In this document: one piece after another, positions 59,964 through 64,000 of the stretch
How the letters are laid out: every line of letters starts with the position of its first letter
How positions within the stretch are numbered: position 1 is the first letter of the stretch
Origin: Alsobacter soli
GTDB taxonomy: Bacteria; Pseudomonadota; Alphaproteobacteria; Rhizobiales; Beijerinckiaceae
DNA: 64,000 bases
Direction: 5' to 3'
Assembly: GCF_003004785.1 (NCBI RefSeq)
Contig: NZ_PVZS01000005.1
Coordinates: forward strand, 124,001-188,000
Notes under the pieces: model-generated
Told to the model about the DNA's origin: nothing
The model's input: the letters and a program-made list of their open reading frames with translations, nothing else
Databases searched by the model: none
Program-made: the position numbers and the translations under genes

Positions 59964-62375
59964 ATGGCGCTGATGTCCCCGAAGTCACGCAAGGTCGCCT
60001 TCGCGGCCGGCGCTGTGCTCGTGCTGCTCGGATTGCCCACCGCGGCCAGCGGCGCTTGGCTGATCGCGAAGGGCGGCTCCTGGTACTACCTGCTGGCCGG
60101 AGCCGGCTTCCTGCTCACGGGCGCACTCCTGATGGCGGGGCGGCCAGCGGCCTTGCTCGTCTACGCCGTCGTGGTGCTCGGCACGGTCGCCTGGGCCCTG
60201 TGGGAGACCGGTCTCGACTGGTGGCAGCTCGCCCCGCGCGGCGACGTCGTGTTCCTGATCGGGCTCGGCCTTTTGACGCCTTGGGTCGTGCGCGGGGTGT
60301 CGCCCGCCGACCGGGCGCCATGGCGCGGCCTGGCCCTGCCGTTGCTCGTCTCTCTCCTGATCGCCGCCGCGGTGGGCGTCGCGGCGATGACGCAGGACCA
60401 GCATGACCTGAACGGCGCTCTCCCGACCGCGACCGGCGCGCGCCCGGCGAATTACGCCGGCGTGCCGGACCCGGATTGGCGCGCCTATGGCCGCTCCAAT
60501 TTCGGCGATCGCTACTCGCCGCTCGCCCAGATCACCCCCGACACCGTGGGCAAGCTCCAGGTCGCCTGGACCTACCACACGGGCGACATGAAGGGCCCGA
60601 ACGACCCGAACGAGACCACCTATGAGCTCACGCCCATCAAGGTGGGCGACACGGTCTACATCTGCACTCCGCACGACTGGGCGATCGCGCTCGACGCCGA
60701 AACGGGCAAGGAACGATGGAAGTACGATCCCAAGATCGACGAGAAAACCAACCTGCAGCACCTGACCTGCCGCGGCGTCTCCTACCATGACGCGGCGGAC
60801 CGCGCCGCGAGCCAGGGCGGCGAGTGCCCGCAGCGCATTTTCCTGCCCACCGCGGACGCCAGGCTGATCGCGCTCGACGCGAACACCGGAAAACCCTGTC
60901 CTGGCTTCGGCCAGAACGGCGCCGTGGACCTCTGGGCCGGCATGCCGGAGGCCCGTAGCGGCATGTATTATTCGACGTCGCCACCCGTGGTGACGCGCAA
61001 CCTCGTCATCATCGCCGGCGAGGTCACTGACAACTACTCGACCAGCGAGCCCTCCGGCGTCATCCGCGCTTATGACGTCCGAACGGGTCGCCTCATGTGG
61101 AACTGGGACCCCGGCAACCCGGACGCGACGGAGCCGATCGCCCCCGGCCAGAGCTACACCAAGAACTCGCCCAACAGCTGGATCGTCTCCAGCGCGGACG
61201 AGGACCTCGGCCTGATCTATGTCCCGCTCGGCAACCAGACGCCCGACCAGTGGGGCCCGGACCGTTCGGCGAACACGGAAAAGTTCGCCAGCTCCATCGT
61301 CGCCCTCGAGATCGCGACCGGCAAGGTGCGTTGGGTGTTCCAGACCGTCCACCACGACCTCTGGGACATGGACGTGCCCTCACAGCCGAGCCTGCTCGAT
61401 CTCGACACCCCGAACGGCAAGGTCCCGGCCCTGGTGCAATCCACCAAGCGCGGCGATGTCTACGTGCTCGACCGTCGCACCGGGAAGCCGATCATCCCCG
61501 TGGACGAACGTCCCGTGCCGCAGGGCGCGGTGAAGCCCGATTTCACCGCGCCGACGCAGCCCTTCTCGGCGCTGACGCTCGGGCCGGAGCGGAAGATCGA
61601 GGAGCGGGACATGTGGGGGGCCACGATGTTCGACCAGCTCGCCTGCCGCATCAAGTTCCGTTCCCTGCGCTACGACGGCATGTTCACGCCGCCTTCGCTC
61701 CAGGGCTCCATCGTGTTCCCGGGCAATTTCGGCGTGATCGACTGGGGTGGCGTGGCCGTCGACCCGGTGCGGCAGGTGGCTTTCGCCAATCCCGACTACA
61801 TGGCGTTTCTCAGCCGCCTCGTGCCCCGGGACCAAGAGCGGGCGCAAGGCAAGCGCGAGAGCGTGCAGCGCCCTGCAGGCGGGTCTGACGTCGCGGGCAG
61901 CAAGGCGGACGAAAGCGGGGCCAACCCCATGCTTGGCACCCCCTACTCGGTGGAGCTCAACGCCTTCCTGTCCCCGATCGGCCTGCCCTGCCAGGCGCCG
62001 CCCTGGGGTTACGTGGCGGGCCTCGACCTGCGCTCGGGCAAGGTGGTCTACAAGCTCAAGAACGGCACCGTCCGCGACCTCGCGCCCGTCCCGCTGCCGT
62101 TCAAGATGGGAGTGCCGAGCCTGGGCGGGCCCATCGTCACGGCGGGCGGCGTGGCGTTCCTCACGTCGACCCTGGACTACTACGTCCGCGCGTATGACCT
62201 GACGACAGGCAAGGTCCTGTGGTCGGATCGGCTCCCGGCCGGCGGACAGGCCACGCCGATGTCCTACCAGTCCGGCTCCGGTCGGCAATTCGTGGTCGTC
62301 GTCGCGGGCGGGCACGGGTCGCTTGGCACAAAGACCGGCGACTCCGTGATCGCCTATGCGCTGCCGAAGCCCTGA
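59964..62375 (+). CDS. gcd: membrane-bound PQQ-dependent glucose dehydrogenase
   Basis: An 803-residue quinoprotein of normal family length. The N-terminal 150 residues hold five spans (VLVLLGLPTAASGAWLIAKG ... LALPLLVSLLIAAAVGVAAM); the rest is the eight-bladed PQQ propeller (DWRAYGRSNFGDRYSPLAQI, HTGDMKGPNDPNETTYELTP, TPHDWAIALDAETGKERWKY, WSDRLPAGGQATPMSY). It oxidises glucose or other aldoses/quinate in the periplasm and passes electrons to quinone. PQQ synthesis genes are not in the window. ATG 59964 or 59973. Convergent with ppsA. Confidence 0.92.
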   Translation: MALMSPKSRKVAFAAGAVLVLLGLPTAASGAWLIAKGGSWYYLLAGAGFLLTGALLMAGRPAALLVYAVVVLGTVAWALWETGLDWWQLAPRGDVVFLIGLGLLTPWVVRGVSPADRAPWRGLALPLLVSLLIAAAVGVAAMTQDQHDLNGALPTATGARPANYAGVPDPDWRAYGRSNFGDRYSPLAQITPDTVGKLQVAWTYHTGDMKGPNDPNETTYELTPIKVGDTVYICTPHDWAIALDAETGKERWKYDPKIDEKTNLQHLTCRGVSYHDAADRAASQGGECPQRIFLPTADARLIALDANTGKPCPGFGQNGAVDLWAGMPEARSGMYYSTSPPVVTRNLVIIAGEVTDNYSTSEPSGVIRAYDVRTGRLMWNWDPGNPDATEPIAPGQSYTKNSPNSWIVSSADEDLGLIYVPLGNQTPDQWGPDRSANTEKFASSIVALEIATGKVRWVFQTVHHDLWDMDVPSQPSLLDLDTPNGKVPALVQSTKRGDVYVLDRRTGKPIIPVDERPVPQGAVKPDFTAPTQPFSALTLGPERKIEERDMWGATMFDQLACRIKFRSLRYDGMFTPPSLQGSIVFPGNFGVIDWGGVAVDPVRQVAFANPDYMAFLSRLVPRDQERAQGKRESVQRPAGGSDVAGSKADESGANPMLGTPYSVELNAFLSPIGLPCQAPPWGYVAGLDLRSGKVVYKLKNGTVRDLAPVPLPFKMGVPSLGGPIVTAGGVAFLTSTLDYYVRAYDLTTGKVLWSDRLPAGGQATPMSYQSGSGRQFVVVVAGGHGSLGTKTGDSVIAYALPKP

Positions 62376-62399
62376 AAGCGCTGCTGCCAGCCCGGAAGC

Positions 62400-64000
62400 T
62401 CATGGCGTCTCGGCGTAAAGCTTCTTTTCCAGTTCCAGGATCCGCCGGGTGGTAACGAGCACGCTGTCGGGATTCAGGCTGAGGGAGTCGATCCCGAGCC
62501 GAACCAGGTATTCGGCCATGTCCGGGTAGTCCGAAGGGGCCTGGCCGCAGATGCCGCAGGGACGGCCGTTTCTGTGCGCCCCCTCGATGGCCTGGCGGAG
62601 CATCATCTTCACGCCAGGGTCGCGCTCGTCGAAGTCGAAGGCCACAATCTCCGAGTCCCGGTCGACCCCCAGCACCAGCTGCGTGAGGTCGTTGGAGCCG
62701 ATCGAGAAGCCATCGAAGCGCTGGGCGAAATCGTCGATGAGCACGACATTGTTCGGGATTTCGCACATGACATAGACCTCGAGGCCGCCGCGGCCCCGCT
62801 CAAGGCCGTTGCGGGCCATGGCGGCCAGCACGGCGTCCGCCTCTTCGATCCGGCGGCAGAACGGGATCATGACCCGCACGTTCGCGAGGCCCATGTCGTC
62901 GCGGACGCGCTTAATGGCCGCGCATTCCAGCGCGAAAGCGTCGGCATAAGCGGGATGGGCGTAACGCGAGGCGCCGCGGAACCCGATCATCGGGTTGGCT
63001 TCCGCAGGCTCGAAGGACCCGCCCCCGACCAGCTTCGCGTACTCGTTCGTCTTGAAGTCCGACAGCCGCACGATCACGGGCCTGGGGTGGAACGCGGCGG
63101 CGATGAGACCGACGCCTTCCGATAGCTTCTCGACGAAGAAGTCCGCCGGGCTGCCAGACCCTGCGGCCAGGGCGGCGATACGGTCGCGCTCGGCCGGATC
63201 GGCGACCCGATCGGGGTGGGCCAGCGCCATCGGGTGGGCCTTGATGAACTCCGTGATGATGAATTCCATCCGGGCGAGCCCGACCCCGTCATTGGGCAGA
63301 GCCGCGAGCCTGAAGGCCTGCTCCGGGTCGCCGACGTTCAGCATGATCTTCGTGCGGGGGCGCGGCAGGGCGGAGAGGTCCACCTGCTCGATGCGGAACG
63401 AAGCCGCACCCGGGTAGACACGGCCGATGTCGCCCTCGGCGCACGACACCGTCACGAGATCGCCCGTCCGGATCGCCTGGGAGCCGCGCTCCGTGCCCAC
63501 GATCGCCGGAACGCCCGCTTCGCGGGCGACGATCGCGGCATGGCACGTACGCCCGCCTTTGTCGGTCACGATGCCCGCCGCCCGCTTCATCACGGTCCCC
63601 CAGTCGGGCGACGTGGTCTCGGCGACCAGGATCTCGCCGTTCTCGAAGGAGGCGAGATCTTCGGGCCGGCCTATCACGCGCGCCTTGCCTACTGCGACGC
63701 TGGCGCCGACGGCGTGGCCCGTCGCGATAGCGGGTGGCGCATGGTCCAGGACGTAGGTGGTCAGGATCTGCCGCTTTCGGCGCGAAGCGACGGTCTCGGG
63801 GCGGGCCTGGATGACATAGAGCTCACCGTCCACGCCGTCCTTCGCCCATTCAATGTCCATGGGCCGCCACGCACCCGCGCGCCTGCTGTAGTGGTCCTCG
63901 ATCGCGAGCGCCTGGGCGGCGAGCGTCAGGATCTCCGGATCCGAGAGGCACAGGCGGGCCCGGTCGGGTTCGGGCGTGGGCTCCGTGCGCGTCGCCGCCT
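62400..64000 (-). CDS. ppsA: phosphoenolpyruvate synthase (3' part, cut by window)
   Basis: The frame runs off the right edge; at least 533 residues of the C-terminal side are present. The swivel domain has the phospho-histidine in GGRTCHAAIVAREAGVPAIV. The C-terminal PEP/pyruvate-binding barrel includes RMEFIITEFIKAHPMAL, VRVMIPFCRRIEEADAVLA and FDGFSIGSNDLTQLVLGVD. Upstream part visible includes DIEWAKDGVDGELYVIQARP. It forms PEP from pyruvate with ATP hydrolysis, for gluconeogenesis. The 5' end lies beyond 64000. Confidence 0.95.
   Translation of the reverse strand, partial: AATRTEPTPEPDRARLCLSDPEILTLAAQALAIEDHYSRRAGAWRPMDIEWAKDGVDGELYVIQARPETVASRRKRQILTTYVLDHAPPAIATGHAVGASVAVGKARVIGRPEDLASFENGEILVAETTSPDWGTVMKRAAGIVTDKGGRTCHAAIVAREAGVPAIVGTERGSQAIRTGDLVTVSCAEGDIGRVYPGAASFRIEQVDLSALPRPRTKIMLNVGDPEQAFRLAALPNDGVGLARMEFIITEFIKAHPMALAHPDRVADPAERDRIAALAAGSGSPADFFVEKLSEGVGLIAAAFHPRPVIVRLSDFKTNEYAKLVGGGSFEPAEANPMIGFRGASRYAHPAYADAFALECAAIKRVRDDMGLANVRVMIPFCRRIEEADAVLAAMARNGLERGRGGLEVYVMCEIPNNVVLIDDFAQRFDGFSIGSNDLTQLVLGVDRDSEIVAFDFDERDPGVKMMLRQAIEGAHRNGRPCGICGQAPSDYPDMAEYLVRLGIDSLSLNPDSVLVTTRRILELEKKLYAETP

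Noticed and set aside
62376-62399. Terminator between gcd and ppsA
   Set aside because: Only 24 bp separate the convergent genes and no hairpin with T-run is present.
1-64000. CRISPR arrays, rRNA and complete tRNA genes
   Set aside because: No regularly spaced repeats or tRNA/rRNA-like sequence was recognised; only a possible tRNA 3'-end fragment at 28795.

Overview
The window is GC-rich (mostly 62-70 % G+C by eye) and carries gene families typical of a free-living alphaproteobacterium of the Hyphomicrobiales (Methylobacteriaceae/Microvirga/Bosea-like): a MucR/Ros regulator, rhizobial-style MotA/MotB, a cbb3 oxidase, a NarK1-NarK2 fusion with narGHJI, and a membrane PQQ glucose dehydrogenase. 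No rRNA, complete tRNA or CRISPR array was seen. Genus assignment is inference.

Layout. (1) 0.3-9 kb is an accessory region: a single-domain response regulator, a decayed NDH-2 pseudogene, a MucR regulator divergent from a GAF protein, a proline-rich plus glycine-rich repeat protein pair, a serine recombinase with a probable res site, and an FkbM methyltransferase. (2) 9.1-19.5 kb, all on the minus strand, is a metal and oxidative-stress block: a CsoR/RcnR-type repressor with a DmeF-like exporter, a lone IucA/IucC-family protein, Fe/Mn superoxide dismutase, a beta-propeller, small secreted proteins, and a chromate operon (rhodanese-ChrB, ChrA, three small proteins, possibly a DUF1259 protein). 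(3) An IS5-type transposase scrap and a DMT exporter precede (4) a compact integrated element at about 20.9-28.65 kb: tyrosine integrase, AlpA-like and HTH proteins, an HUH-type Rep, a RepA-like AAA helicase, unknown proteins and a possible ADP-ribosyltransferase-fold protein. All are on one strand, with several 4-bp ATGA overlaps. (5) 29-40 kb: arylsulfatase, octaheme cytochrome c/TPR protein, motB-motA, a GH15 glucoamylase and DUF2189. (6) 40-56 kb is a low-oxygen respiration block: ccoNOQP on the minus strand, then DUF6522 and narK-narG-narH-narJ-narI-ppiC-orf on the plus strand, with a near-consensus FNR box before narK. (7) 56-64 kb: a PHA-granule-type protein, a cupin, a CadC-like wHTH/TPR regulator, an acetylpolyamine amidohydrolase-like protein, gcd, and a 3'-terminal part of ppsA running off the right edge.

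How it fits together. The cbb3 oxidase and respiratory nitrate reductase would let the cell respire at low oxygen and then on nitrate, with NarK exchanging nitrate and nitrite. Gcd feeds electrons to quinone from periplasmic glucose. The metal/chromate/SOD block is a stress-resistance module. The 7.7-kb element has its own replication and integration genes but no recognisable conjugation or capsid gene, so it is a candidate for a satellite-like or plasmid-like integrated element.
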